From contig CATNEN010000003.1 of the NCBI GenBank assembly GCA_950097015.1, positions 6,784,001 to 6,848,000 of the forward strand: 64,000 nucleotides of DNA, given 5' to 3'. Every line of letters starts with the position of its first letter. Position 1 is the stretch's first letter. Below, piece after piece: positions 11,835-22,645 of this stretch. The translations under genes were made by a program, and so were the position numbers. The DNA is from Macrostomum hystrix. Its lineage: Eukaryota > Platyhelminthes > Macrostomidae. The notes beneath the pieces are model-generated. The model was not told where the DNA came from. It was given only the letters and a program-made list of their open reading frames with translations, and made no database searches.

Positions 11835-11880
11835 CATTGACCAATAGCGGACCGCCAGCTGGATTTGGACAGCCAATAGG
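11835..11880 (+). promoter_or_regulatory. candidate promoter-proximal CCAAT boxes of the forkhead gene
   Basis: Two CCAAT boxes, GACCAATAGCGG (CCAAT at 11841-11845) and AGCCAATAGG (CCAAT at 11873-11877), lie 32 bp apart, about 190-225 bp before the start codon, in a GC-richer block (11800-11900). No TATA box is evident at the expected distance. The assignment is by position and motif only. Confidence 0.4.
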
Positions 11881-12064
11881 AAATCGAGATTGGAAGCGAT
11901 TAGCGAGAGAGCGAACGGGAGAGAGAAAGTGGTTCCAAGCGAGGCAACCCCCTTGAAAAGCCTCCGCCATTCGCTTTTTATTTAGAAACAAATTAGAGCA
12001 AGACAAAACCTGCGAACCATTGACGCCGATTTTTAAAGCTTTCGAGAATTTCAGAAAAATCAAA

Positions 12065-12356
12065 ATGGATCCGCTATTTGGCTTTTCCACCGCTTCTTAC
12101 TTGAGTCATCACCAGCAACAGCAGCAGCAGCAGCAACAGCAGCAGCATCAAATTGGAGCTGTTATAAGCGATCCGATGACTAGCTATTATCGGGCACTGC
12201 AGGTGGCTGCAGCACACGGCGATCTTGAATCGACCGTCGGGCACTGCGGCATCGGCTCTGCCGGACTAGAAGCCTCGCCGAAGCCCCCGTATTCTTACAT
12301 AGCTCTGATTGCCATGGCTATTAAAAGTGCGCCGGATAGAAAGATAACGCTCAATG
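12065..12356 (+). CDS. FOXL1: forkhead gene, coding exon 1
   Basis: Encodes residues 1-97 plus the first base of codon 98: the poly-Gln tract and the start of the forkhead domain through KITLN. It ends at AATG|GTGAGT. A spurious open frame runs past the donor into the intronic minisatellite. Confidence 0.87.
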
Positions 12357-15300
12357 GTGAGTTGAAATATCGTGTTCTTTATCGTCAGGATGTCAGGATG
12401 GGCACTAGGAGGGTGTCAGGATTGACATCTGAGGTGTCAGGATCGACATCTGAGGTGTCAGGATCGACATCTGAGGTGTCAGGATCGACATCTGAGGTGT
12501 CAGGATCGACATCTGAGGTGTCAGGATCGACACTAGGAGGGTGTCAGGATAGACATCTGAGGTGTCAGGATCGACATCTGAGGTGTCAGGATCGACACTA
12601 GGAGGGTGTCAGGATCGACACTAGGAGGGTGTCAGGATAGACACTAGGAGGGTGTCAGGATAGACACTAGGAGGGTGTCAGGATTGACACTAGGAGGGTG
12701 TCAGGATCGACATTTGAGGTGTCAGGATCGACATTTGAGGTGTCAGGATCGACATTTGAGGTGTCAAGATAGACGATTCAAGTGTCAGGATAGACACTAG
12801 GAGGGTGTCAGGATTGACATTTGAGGTGTCAGGATCGACATTTGAGGTGTCAGGATCGACATCTGAGGTGTCAGGATCGACATTTGAGGTGTCAAGATAG
12901 GCTATTCAAGTGTCAGGATAGCCTCTTGAGGTGTCAGGATTGAAGCTAAGGCCTAAGTTTTGAATCTAGCTAACAAAAACAGCACACGACATGAAGGGCT
13001 GATGGAGATGATTAGATACAAGGTCACTGCTAATAGTTATTTCTGTATCGCAAAACTTAGTCATAACATATAATCGAATTTCGTTTCGATATCATTGTAT
13101 ACATTCCGCTTTGATTTTGAATTAGCCGGGAGGTTTTTTGTCAATTTTTTTGTCATTGCGTCTCTCCCGATCGTGACTCCTGGCACGGAGCCTCGGGGTT
13201 CTCGAAGTTCTGATGGCGGAGGGGTTGGTGCTTTTGGGCAGGATAATTTCTGTCAACATTTCTTTCCTATAAACGTCAGTGCCAGTACCTGTGACTTTTG
13301 GATATAAACATAATCCAGGTTTGGGATTAGATGCTGCATGGGATATTTTATCCGCAAAAAACTCCCACTGCGTGCTGATGCAGCCGACAACACGGCTGTA
13401 GGAGAACAATTATAGGTCTTTTTGGGTGATGAATCGACATGTTTATCCCACAGGAAACTATTTTGCTTACACGCTAGTAAATACATTTAACGGAGGAGGT
13501 TGGGAATGCAATACAAATCTATCTGTATAATTCACCTGTCTATCTTTCCCCATCCCTGTAAAACCGCGGTGCAGCACTTGAACCGACCGCACGGGGTCCC
13601 GTCGGCAGTTTCTTGACATTGCTTTTAATCCGAATTATTTTTTTCTTCCATTTCGAGCAAAATCACGATTCTGCTGAGGAATTAGTTCCTTTTCAAGAGC
13701 GAATTTTTATCAGGCCCATATATTAAACTCTAGCCATGATTGCGCTATTTAGATCTTACAGATGATATTTAAACAGTCAAGTCAACAGTCATGTATACAG
13801 GATCAAGTGTAATAAAGACCTGCACTCGAAATCACATTTAAAATAGATAAAAATCTAACTGTACCATCATGAGGTGAGTTGTCGAGCGGTCAAATGCGTT
13901 TGCCTCTCGCACCAAGGTCCTGAGCTCGATTCCGCGGCGAGGCTGCACATTCATTTGGGACGCAGCCGTGGAGAGAAGGCTTGGGGGCTTGTTGTGCAAT
14001 TTACACCCTTGAGGTCCAATCTCCAAGGCACAGTGAGAGTGTACACTGCCTGACGATGAGAAAGCCACGATGAGATGTACACATCTGTGTCTGTGCTCGG
14101 GATACAGCGAATTGGGCAGAATTGCCTCCTCACTGACTGCAGGTATAGTGTCACCAAATAATGTGACATTGCCCGCAGCCCTCCTGCAATTATTATTATT
14201 AGTAAATGTGCCATCAATTACCAAGGCACAACGAGCAAGTTAAAGCATCACATTCCCAATGCTCCACCCTCAGGCATCTACCAGTTCATCATGGACCATT
14301 TTCCCTACTATCACGAGAACAAGCAGGGCTGGCAGAACAGCATTCGCCACAATCTCTCACTTAACGAGTGCTTCGTGAAGGTTCAACGCGACAAAGGCCG
14401 TCCAGGCAAGGGCAACTTCTGGACTTTGGCTGACAACTGCGAGGAGATGTTTGAGAACGGCAACTACAGGCGTCGGAAAAGGCGACCGAAGGCCGCTGAG
14501 GCTGCGGGGTCGAGCGGCGCCGCTTCAACTGCGCAAGCTGACGATCAGCACGATGTCGACCCGGATGTTGACGAAGATTTTGACCCTGAAGAGCATGCTG
14601 ATGTAATGAAGCGTGCTCGCCTGTACAATCACCTTCCGACGACGTTGGCACTACCGCTTCATCATCAGCCGCCACCGCCGCCGCCGCAGCCGCCGTTGCC
14701 ACCGCAGCTTGCGAGCCAGAATTCACGGAACAGCGGTTTCAGAATCGACGACCTGATATCAGCCGCGGCAGCTCCCTGCGTGTCAAGTCCGCAGTACAAA
14801 CTGCCTGCCTACCAGATGGCTTCATGCAGCCCGACTGGTTCGGATTCTCGAGTTGAAACTGCAGGCGATGGTGTCAGCAGGTCGGCCAGACAGAGGGTCT
14901 ATGACAATATCCCAAGCCCGCCGCCTCGGCTAAACAAGGAATCCGGGGCGCCGGCAGTCACCGCGGTGACCTCTGCTGCCGCCGCCGCCGCCGCCGCAGC
15001 AGCCGCCTTCGCCAATCGAGGAATCGGAGTGACGTCACTTTTGCCGCAGCATCCGCTGCTGTTTCCAAACCCGGCCACTGGCATGGGCCGTCAGCAACAG
15101 TCGTCACCGCTGCCATTGCAGACGCTGCCTCCGCCGTTTGACTTCGGAGGCAGTCTGGGCATGTACAGTCCGTATGCCACTCTGGCCTTCTGGGTGAACC
15201 AACTGCGAAGCAACTCTGGCGCTCTGGCAATTCCTCCGCTGATGCCGCCTCTGCCGCTGCCACACCCGCAGCAGCAGCAGCAGCAGGACTTACCAACAGA

Positions 15301-15367
15301 GCAGGGCGCGGAAGAGGCCTCAGCAACCGATTCGCAAAGCGCATCGCCTTCACTGAAGCGAGAGTGA
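12065..15367 (+). CDS. FOXL1: forkhead-box transcription factor, FoxL1-like
   Basis: A nuclear winged-helix DNA-binding factor. Two coding exons, 12065-12356 and 14274-15367, join in phase (AAT G|GC, Asn-Gly) at a GTGAGT donor and a CCTCAG acceptor to give 461 residues. The N-terminus has a poly-Gln run (about residues 17-27). The forkhead domain spans about 73-170: [14 protein letters not shown], then recognition helix [18 protein letters not shown] (from W117), then wing 2 with [11 protein letters not shown] and [14 protein letters not shown]. The GRPGKG and [10 protein letters not shown] combination is what I recall for FoxL1; FoxC, FoxF and FoxE usually differ there. The tail has Pro-, Ala- and Gln-rich runs. 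The start ATG is the first in frame, just before the Gln tract. The intron cuts the domain before helix 2 and carries a minisatellite and a SINE. FoxL1 function in vertebrates is in mesenchyme and gut; its role here is not shown. Confidence 0.88.
12385..12940. repeat. 21/23-nt minisatellite in the forkhead intron, about 26 copies
   Basis: Two unit types: GTGTCAGGATCGACATCTGA plus G (21 nt) and a 23-nt form with GACACTAGGAGG. The array begins 28 bp after the 5' splice site. The 21-nt type keeps the exon 1 frame open for about 80 more codons by chance. Confidence 0.95.
12941..13859. other. unique part of the forkhead intron
   Basis: No gene or repeat seen. Open frames on both strands at 13095-13486 overlap one another and show no domain. 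Confidence 0.4.
13870..14206 (+). mobile_element. tRNA-derived SINE, family 2, in the forkhead intron
   Basis: The head has GAGTTGTCGAGCGGTCAAATG (A-box region, Leu/Ser-tRNA-like) and GAGCTCGATTCCGCGG (B-box). The body has GGAGAGAAGGCTTGGGGG, CTCCAAGGCACAGTGAG and CACTGCCTGACGATGAG, and the tail is (ATT)n. It is flanked by near-identical TGTACCATCA (13860-13869) and TGTGCCATCA (14207-14216 by my count), a 9/10 target duplication. It ends about 67 bp before the exon 2 acceptor. Two further copies lie at 31.5-32.2 kb. Confidence 0.85.
14274..15367 (+). CDS. FOXL1: forkhead gene, coding exon 2
   Basis: Begins GC ATC TAC CAG (GIYQ) after CCACCCTCAG and runs to the TGA at 15365-15367. It carries helices 2-3, both wings, a basic segment RRRKRRPK, an acidic stretch ([15 protein letters not shown]), Pro- and Ala-runs, and a short C-terminal Gln run. 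Confidence 0.88.
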
Positions 15368-16762
15368 CTTGACTGAAACAGCTATCATTGTCATTGCTCC
15401 AATCCAATTATTGTTTCAGTTAGGCTAACTGCTATTTGTATAAAGGAATGTTTCTCGTCTAAGATGTAAAATGCTACATTTTAATGCTCTTTTTCTATGT
15501 TTTGACGTTGCTTAGGCAAAATTAGTTTAAAAAGAATTCCAAACACTCTAAGCACCATCAATGTTTAATTATTTCTCGCAGAATAGTTTTTTGTTTAGAT
15601 GTTTAAAATCTTTAAACATGGTCCTGGTCATGGTAGAAATTTTCAAGGATTTCAAAATTAAACATGACTAATTAAATGATGTGTTAGATTCTGCGAATAA
15701 CAATAAACGCTGGTTAACTAATTGATATAAAAAATGTTTAGAAATGCAGTCACAGTTTGTTAATCTATTCAAGATTATCTTGTTTTTATAAACTGGCTAT
15801 ATTCTGAACATGCTTTACTCATATTGTTGAAACAAGTCAAAGTTACATGTTTTTAAGTACACACTACATTACATTGTTTAGTTATTCACTAAATAAATAT
15901 ATTTTTTAGTTTCATGCAGTTAGCTGTTTTGTTTAACTACTACGCCTAAATCCTTCTGAGTTGTCATGTCCATTCTTACATGTGGCAAATCAAAGTTTTG
16001 TTAAAATCATAAGTATATGCGTAGAAAATCAAATGCATCAGATTTAACAGACAGTGCTTCTGTTGTACCTGTTTATGTACATTATTATAATATCCTATCT
16101 TTGTTTAAATTGTTCAATCATTTTCTGCATCTTTTTAATGTTTTTTCTGCTTACTTTAATATTCAATAAATGTTACTTTATAGTCGAAATGAATTTAAAT
16201 TATAAACTTTATGTAAGTATATAAGATAATCACATATAGAGTAAGCATTGTAAATCATCAACAAAATGGTCAGCTAAATAGCCTGTTTGGGACTTTTTAA
16301 TTGCCTATTGTGAAGATAGAAATCAACGATACATCACTAATTATTGCTTTATTTTATAACAAAAGTTTGCGCAAAAGCCAAGCTTATAAATAATTTAACA
16401 TTAAATTTATAGAATTTCTATTGCGGTTGCACATTGTTGGACATTGTTTAAGGATATGCGATGTAAGCAAAACAAATGTCTAATTATGGGACATTAAGTC
16501 TGATATTAGAAAATAACCTTGGTTGTATTATCACTGTGTAGCCGTAACCGTTGACTTGGCTACTTTTAACGATCTTAGAAAAGTAACGAATAAAATATTT
16601 ATGAAAGCCTGGGGAATTACAAAAACAGTTCTTAAAATGATAGTCAAAGTACTGAGGAATATTGTAATGATTATTGCAACGAGGGCTTTTGTAAACAATG
16701 CGATTCATAAATGGAAGCTATGTGTAACGAAGAAAATTAATGTTACTGTCAAAATTTAATTT
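15368..16762. other. 3' flank and probable 3' UTR of the forkhead gene
   Basis: AT-rich DNA with several AATAAA hexamers on the plus strand (15702-15707, 15892-15897, 16165-16170). Any of these could serve as the polyadenylation signal; sequence alone does not choose between them. No other gene is seen. Confidence 0.4.
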
Positions 16763-16792
16763 GACAGCTTCTGTAAGTGTGTAATTCAACAG
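16763..16792. repeat. left edge of the 25-nt minisatellite, split off by a SINE
   Basis: One complete unit (GACAGCTTCTGTAAGTGTG...) followed by the start of the next, AATTCAACAG. The array resumes with AATTCAACAG after the SINE, so this block was part of the main array before the insertion. Confidence 0.85.
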
Positions 16793-17123
16793 GAGAGGTT
16801 GTAGCCTAGTGGTTAAGGCGTCGGACTCACGACTTGAAGGTCGGGGGTTCGATTCCCGACTCCACTGGAACAATTTGCGTCCTTTAGCAAGACACTTAAC
16901 TCTGCATTGCTTCAGTTCACCCAGCTGTTAAATGGGTACCAGCATCAGCTGGGATAATTGAAGGTGGGTGTGGCGTCCCCCCAGTCCATGGACTGAACAG
17001 CTGTACGCAGCCTTCAGATGCGCCGCGCATTAGCTGCGGCTGTGCTGTCGGCTGCACATCTGACCCAATTGGGGCAGGTGTAATCAATTATTATTATTAT
17101 TATTAATTATTATTATTATTATT
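16793..17123 (+). mobile_element. tRNA-derived SINE, family 1, best-preserved copy
   Basis: The head has GTAGCCTAGTGGTTAAGG (A box) and GGGGGTTCGATTCCC (B box), the standard internal pol III promoter. The body has CAAGACACTTAACTCTGC, CACCCAGCTGTTAAATGGG and GGTGGGTGTGGCGTCC, the palindrome CAGTCCATGGACTG, then an (ATT)n tail. It is flanked by perfect 10-bp duplications AATTCAACAG (16783-16792 and 17124-17133). The CACCCAGCTGTTAAATGGG part resembles a central domain that recurs in SINEs of many animals (DeuSINE/Nin-type); that comparison is from memory. Confidence 0.9.
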
Positions 17124-18545
17124 AATTCAACAGCTTCTGTAAGTGTGTAATTCAACAGCTTCTGTAAGTATGTAATTCAACAGCTTCTGTAAGTGTGTAA
17201 TTCAACAGCTTCTGTAAGTGTGTAATTCAACAGCTTCTGTAAGTGTGTAATTCAGCAGCTTCTGTAAGTGTGTAATTCAACAGCTTCTGTAAGTGTGTAA
17301 TTCAACAACTTCTGTAAATGTGTAATTCAACAGCTTCTGTAAGTATGTAATTCAACAGCTTCTGTAAGTGTGTAATTCAACAGCTTCTGTAAGTGTGTAA
17401 TTCAACAGCTTCTGTAAGTGTGTAATTCAGCAGCTTCTGTAAGTGTGTAATTCAACAGCTTCTGTAAGTCTGTAATTTAACAGCTTCTGTAAGTGTGTAA
17501 TTCAACAGCTTCTGTAAGTGTGTAATTCAACAGCTTCTGTAAGTGTGTAATTCAACAGCTTCTGTAAGTGTGTAATTCAACAGCTTCTGTAAGTGTGTAA
17601 TTCAGCAGCTTCTGTAAGTGTGTAATTCAACAGCTTCTGTAAGTGTGTAATTCAACAACTTCTGTAAATGTGTAATTCAACAGCTTCTGTAAGTATGTAA
17701 TTCAACAGCTTCTGTAAGTGTGTAATTCAACAGCTTCTGTAAGTGTGTAATTCAACAGCTTCTGTAAGTGTGTAATTCAGCAGCTTCTGTAAGTGTGTAA
17801 TTCAACAGCTTCTGTAAGTGTGTAATTCAACAACTTCTGTAAATGTGTAATTCAACAGCTTCTGTAAGTCTGTTATTCAACAGCTTCTGTAAGTGTGTAG
17901 TTCAACAGCTTCTGTAAGTGTGTAATTCAACAGCTTCTGTAAGTCTGTAATTTAACAGCTTCTGTAAGTCTGTAATTCAACAGCTTCTGTAAGTGTGTAA
18001 TTCAACAGCTTCTGTAAGTGTGTTATTCAACAGCTTCTGTAAGTCTGTTATTCAACAGCTTCTGTAAGTGTGTAATTCAACAGCTTCTGTAAGTGTGTAA
18101 TTCAACAGCTTCTGTAAGTGTAATTCAACAGCTTCTGTAAGTCTGTAATTTAACAGCTTCTGTAAGTCTGTAATTCAACAGCTTCTGTAAGTGTGTAATT
18201 CAACAGCTTCTGTAAGTCTGTAATTTAACAGCTTCTGTAAGTCTGTTATTCTACAGCTTCTGTAAGTGTGTAATTCAACAGCTTCTGTAAGTATGTAATT
18301 CAACAGCTTCTGTAAGTCTGTAATTCAACAGCTTCTGTAAGTCTGTTATTCTACAGCTTCTGTAAGTGTGTAATTCAACAGCTTCTGTAAGTCTGTAATT
18401 CAACAGCTTCTGTAAGTGTGTAATTCAACAGCTTCTGTAAGTGTGTAATTCAACAGCTTCTGTAAGTCTGTAATTTAACAGCTTCTGTAAGTCTGTAATT
18501 CAACAGCTTCTGTAAGTGTGTTAGTCAACAGCTTCTGTAATTCCA
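17124..18545. repeat. 25-nt minisatellite, about 57 copies
   Basis: Units contain TTCAACAGCTTCTGTAAGTG, then TGTAA or CTGTAA. Groups of variant units recur (for example AACAACTTCTGTAAATG at 17300, 17650 and 17825), showing that multi-unit segments were duplicated. Each unit contains a CAACAG acceptor-like and a GTAAGTG donor-like word on the plus strand. Confidence 0.96.
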
Positions 18546-20225
18546 TAATTAAACAGATTCAAGACGAGGTTGATGAGGCATCATAAATTAAATAAAGAGT
18601 TAAACACGAAAGCAACTGACCGGCCGTTCCCAAAGCCGTTGACTCCCATAACACAGTGGAGTGTTTACGCGAGCATTGGTTTACACAGATGGCACAGCCG
18701 CTCACACACAGACACAGAGCCGAGTGACACGCCGAGAGACCGAATCAACAACACCTTCAGTTTGCCCCCCCCTATGTGAAATATTTGGCATCAAGTGAAA
18801 AAATTCACTTTTTAGACAGAAGGCATTAAACAAACACGTTTTAGCTTTGGTTAATGCGTGCAGCGTATATAGAAGGGCCAAGGCATGTCTTTGTGTGTTT
18901 GTAATGTGTAATAGTGTAAGAGTGTAAATATACAATTATAGTGGACTGAACCAATTGTAAATGCAAGTTTGGCTTTAGTTGACAGGGGTTCGAAAACTGT
19001 GGGTGTATATTGTGTGATTAGATAAGAACAGGAAGAATGGGAGATGAGAGATGAGAGATTAGGAGAATTAAGGTGAAGAAAGGGAGAGAGAAAGTAATCT
19101 GAATTGTCTGCTTTCTGTTGTGAAGCAACGAGATTGCAGATTAATTCTTAGCTTTGTTTCAATGCTAAATCGAAAGTTGTAGCACTGGATGTGATCATTA
19201 TTTTTATAACAAATGAAATATATATTTTAACCAGTATGGACAGTAAACACAACTGAAAGTGAGCAGAGTCTAGTTGACTGAGCTCAAACGGAGGATCCTG
19301 AGCAGATGGTTTAGGCCTAACACCTGCTCCTTGCCGAGCATCACCAATGACCTCCGACTTAACAACTGTTCCATTGTAGTGTGAAGTCAGCACAGCCACG
19401 CCCCATGCAGTCTCATTCTACTCAAAGTCTACTATACTCATTGTCTACTATGGTTCTCGCTCCAGTTGTGTACACAAATTTCGCACAACAACAAACATTG
19501 AAAGACAATTCACTGGAAAGAGCGGCACGTTTAGTTTAAACGATGGATTTTCAACGCCTGGGCTAGTTAAAGCGTGCTCAAGTGTTTTAGCTATGTCAAT
19601 TTATCAAGCAACCGAGCATAGACTCACACAAATATAGAGAATCACTATAAGCCTTTGAGCATGCTCTTAGTTGAATCGTGTTGAAAATGCTGCTCATAAT
19701 TCATAATTGTAAAGTTTGCAGAAGGTCCTATTACAAGGTTCTGTTGCGCTTCGGGCCTGTCTGTTGTCACTTGTCTTGTCTCCCATTCACTCACACCCCG
19801 TCACCTTAAATATCGTTTGCCTTTTCCATTCGCTCTCTCCCTCTCTCTCTTTCTCTCTCTCTAAGAGTATGACTATTTCGAAAAAAAGTGAATTCTAAAG
19901 TTTAGAAAAAGAATTCGATTCGTGTAAAATGAAAAAACACAGGAGGTGAGATATCAGTTTACAGCGATACCACCGTCACTCTCGCAGTCACCTTTCACTG
20001 TCACGTTCCCCCCCCCCCCCAAATTTCATATACACATAATATTTTCTCTTCGGACAAAGAGATTGGGCCCCAATTTCAGTTGTGGGGCCAGCAGGAGATT
20101 AAAGCAGCCATTGTTTGCTTCCAGAAGCAAGGTAAAGCGGACGTTAGTAAGTTGCTTGACTTTTTACACAGTAAAATCTTTTTAGAATATGGTTTTTGAA
20201 ATAGTAGAATTGTTGATTGGAAAGG
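18546..20225. other. spacer, no gene seen
   Basis: Unique sequence with a CT-rich microsatellite near 19828-19862 and a homopolymer of 12 C near 20007-20020. Open frames are short and featureless. Confidence 0.45.
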
Positions 20226-20578
20226 TGGAGAGTGGAGTAGACAATAGATTGCAATGGTAGACATTGGAGTAGAGAGTAGATTAGAATGGTAGACACTGGA
20301 GTAGACAGTAGATTAGAATGGTAGACACTGGAGAAGACAGTAGATTAGAATGGTAGACACTGGAGTAGACAGTAGATTAGAATGGTAGACACTGGAGTAG
20401 ACAGTAGATTAGAATGGTAGACACTGGAGAAGACAGTAGATTAGAATGGTAGACACTGGAGAAGACAGTAGATTAGAATGGTAGACACTGGAGAAGACAG
20501 TAGATTAGAATGGTAGACACTGGAGTAGACAGTAGATTAGAATGGTAGACATTGGAGTAGACAGTAGATTGGGTGTAG
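20226..20578. repeat. 32-nt minisatellite, about 11 copies
   Basis: Units contain AGACAGTAGATTAGAATGG and TAGACACTGGAGTAG, with GAGAAG variants. Edges on both sides are degenerate. Confidence 0.93.
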
Positions 20579-21382
20579 AGATAGAGGAACGTATAACATT
20601 AGAAGCGTGGCAACTTGTGCGTAACTTAAGAATTTCAGAAACTCTATAGATAATTTCTTTGGGTAAAAATAGACAAAGATTTAAGTTATATCATGCATGC
20701 AACATCAGTAAAGCTGCAAACACTTGCGCAAAGTGTTGGATAAAACTTATCTGATGCAGTAATATTTGTATAGCAGATTTTTCAATATTGTCAAATACAT
20801 AGCTACAGATGCTCACCCACGCATATTTTAAACAGTTTATATTAATTCCGGCGTAGAAAAACAGATATTTTTTAAACTGGCACAGTAAGCCCAAGGTTTT
20901 GTCTTCAACAACAACTCGGTGGATCTGCAGGTGGGTTGGTATTGGCTAGTTGACGACTGTAATCAGATTGAAACTTTTCACTATACAACTTCATACAGTC
21001 GCTGAATATCAAGTAGATTTAGACATTGTAAAAAATATAGCACTGCACGTACGATAATTTGCGGATGTTGTTAAAATGGTTTATATTCAAAATGCTTTGG
21101 TGCATATTGGTAGCACATTTCATAGCTATGATGTAGCTGTATTGCCGTTCAACTGATTAATAAAGCCAAAAGTTAATGAGCAAACTATAATTGTTCGACA
21201 AATTAATGGATTGGAATGTCTGAATCAACCGTTGAAGGTTTAACAAAATTCGTAGCTTAACAATTTGAAATCCGCGTTTTAAATTGGAAAACTTACTTAT
21301 AAATATTAGTTATAAATGACCTTAGTAGCATTCATTAAATGAATTTGGTACATCTAGCAATCTACCAATGCACTACCAGTAT
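20579..21382. other. AT-rich spacer, no gene seen
   Basis: Unique sequence without recognisable features. Confidence 0.45.
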
Positions 21383-21521
21383 ATCTATCTATCTATCAAT
21401 CTATCAATCTATCAATCTATCAATCTATCAATCAATCTATCTATCTATCTATCTATCAATCTATCCATCTATCTATCAATCAATCAATCTATCTATCAAT
21501 CAATCAATCTATCTATCTATC

Positions 21522-21552
<31 letters not shown>

Positions 21553-21560
21553 CTATCTAC
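21383..21560. repeat. (ATCT)n/(ATCA)n tetranucleotide microsatellite
   Basis: About 45 tetranucleotides mixing ATCT and ATCA. Open frames through it are by-products of the repeat. Confidence 0.95.
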
Positions 21561-22331
21561 TGTATGCGCTATCCCGAATTTCTAAAAGTGCAATGGCTAG
21601 CAACAGTTAAATTTTCTGTTTACTTCAGCGTCTGAAGTTGGTGTTCTATTTGACAAAGCAGTTTACAAGCTATCTCTGGCATCTGTTGAACTGAATGTTC
21701 CGACTTTCTACATTGAACTGAAGTGTCTTCCATTTCTGCAATTGAAAACAGGTAGCTAATTAGGGATTATTTATTCAAAAGACGACAAACACTTGCACTG
21801 AATACTTAGGGAGACTTGTAGGTGAAGCATTGCGCATGGGCTTTGAAATTATTTTCCGATCAAAACTTTATATTTTAGTTTCGCACTAGAGACTAAAATA
21901 ATTTGACAGGTTAAAATAAATTGTTCAGATAAGAATCTAATTTCCAACCGAATCCAATTACCTGCTCGGCTACTTTAAGTACGAGTAAATATGCTTCGCT
22001 TTATAGTATTTTAAGCCAGAAATATTTCCTCGTCTTTTAAACTAAAATTAAGGCACTAAAATTAATTTTCTTGTTTTATTGTGTGAACTGTGGCTTGAAA
22101 GTACGAGCATTTTCGTAGCATTTATTGGATAATGAAAGGTTAATGTGACAATATTTCTGTATTATAATTTCATAAGTCTATCAACTAGTCATTGTAATTA
22201 AAGCTCATCTTAACATTTAATAAGGAGATATTATTGTGTAACATACCGGGGGGTAAGCAATTGCAACCCACAATCAGCTGATCTTGCTTAAAAAGCAACA
22301 CTCGTGGATTGCAATTTGTTCGACATTTTCA
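21561..22331. other. AT-rich spacer downstream of the ER protein gene
   Basis: No gene seen. A minus-strand AATAAA (plus-strand TTTATT at 22121-22126) could be a polyadenylation signal for the gene ending at 22646. If so, its 3' UTR would include the MITE at 22332-22617. Confidence 0.35.
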
Positions 22332-22617
22332 AAAGTAGACCACCGGTGGTGATTCAAATGCCCACACATTTCTATTTTGCTTCTCCCTAAAAATTCCAAC
22401 AATCGCCATGAAAGCAATCTTAAGTTGTTCTTGTCATCAGGATCTTCGACAAGAATCGCTGATTATATCGACGATGCTACGTCGGACAGCTTTGAAAGTG
22501 AATTTATCGTAAATGGCGGAAAATTTCGCTTCTCGTGGTGGATTTTCACGAAAATCGGTCATTCGATCGCGAAGTAGCCAGTTGGCATTTGAATCACCAC
22601 AGTGCATGGTCTACTGT
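22332..22617. mobile_element. short MITE-like element with about 30-bp inverted ends
   Basis: The left end AAGTAGACCA, then GGTGGTGATTCAAATGCC, is matched by the right end GGCATTTGAATCACCAC, then TGGTCTACTG, in inverted orientation. The right copy has a few extra bases. No target duplication could be fixed and no protein is encoded. It lies about 30 bp beyond the stop codon of the neighbouring minus-strand gene. Confidence 0.6.
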
Positions 22618-22645
22618 TAATTTGATTAATTTTCAGCTCTAAACT

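Noticed and set aside
14361-15407. Minus-strand frames over forkhead exon 2
   Set aside because: Antisense shadows of a GC-rich coding exon with Ala and Gln runs; no domain.
16793-16870. A true tRNA gene
   Set aside because: The A and B boxes are present, but the segment is the head of a dispersed SINE with body, ATT tail and target duplication. I could not fold a complete cloverleaf with an acceptor stem.
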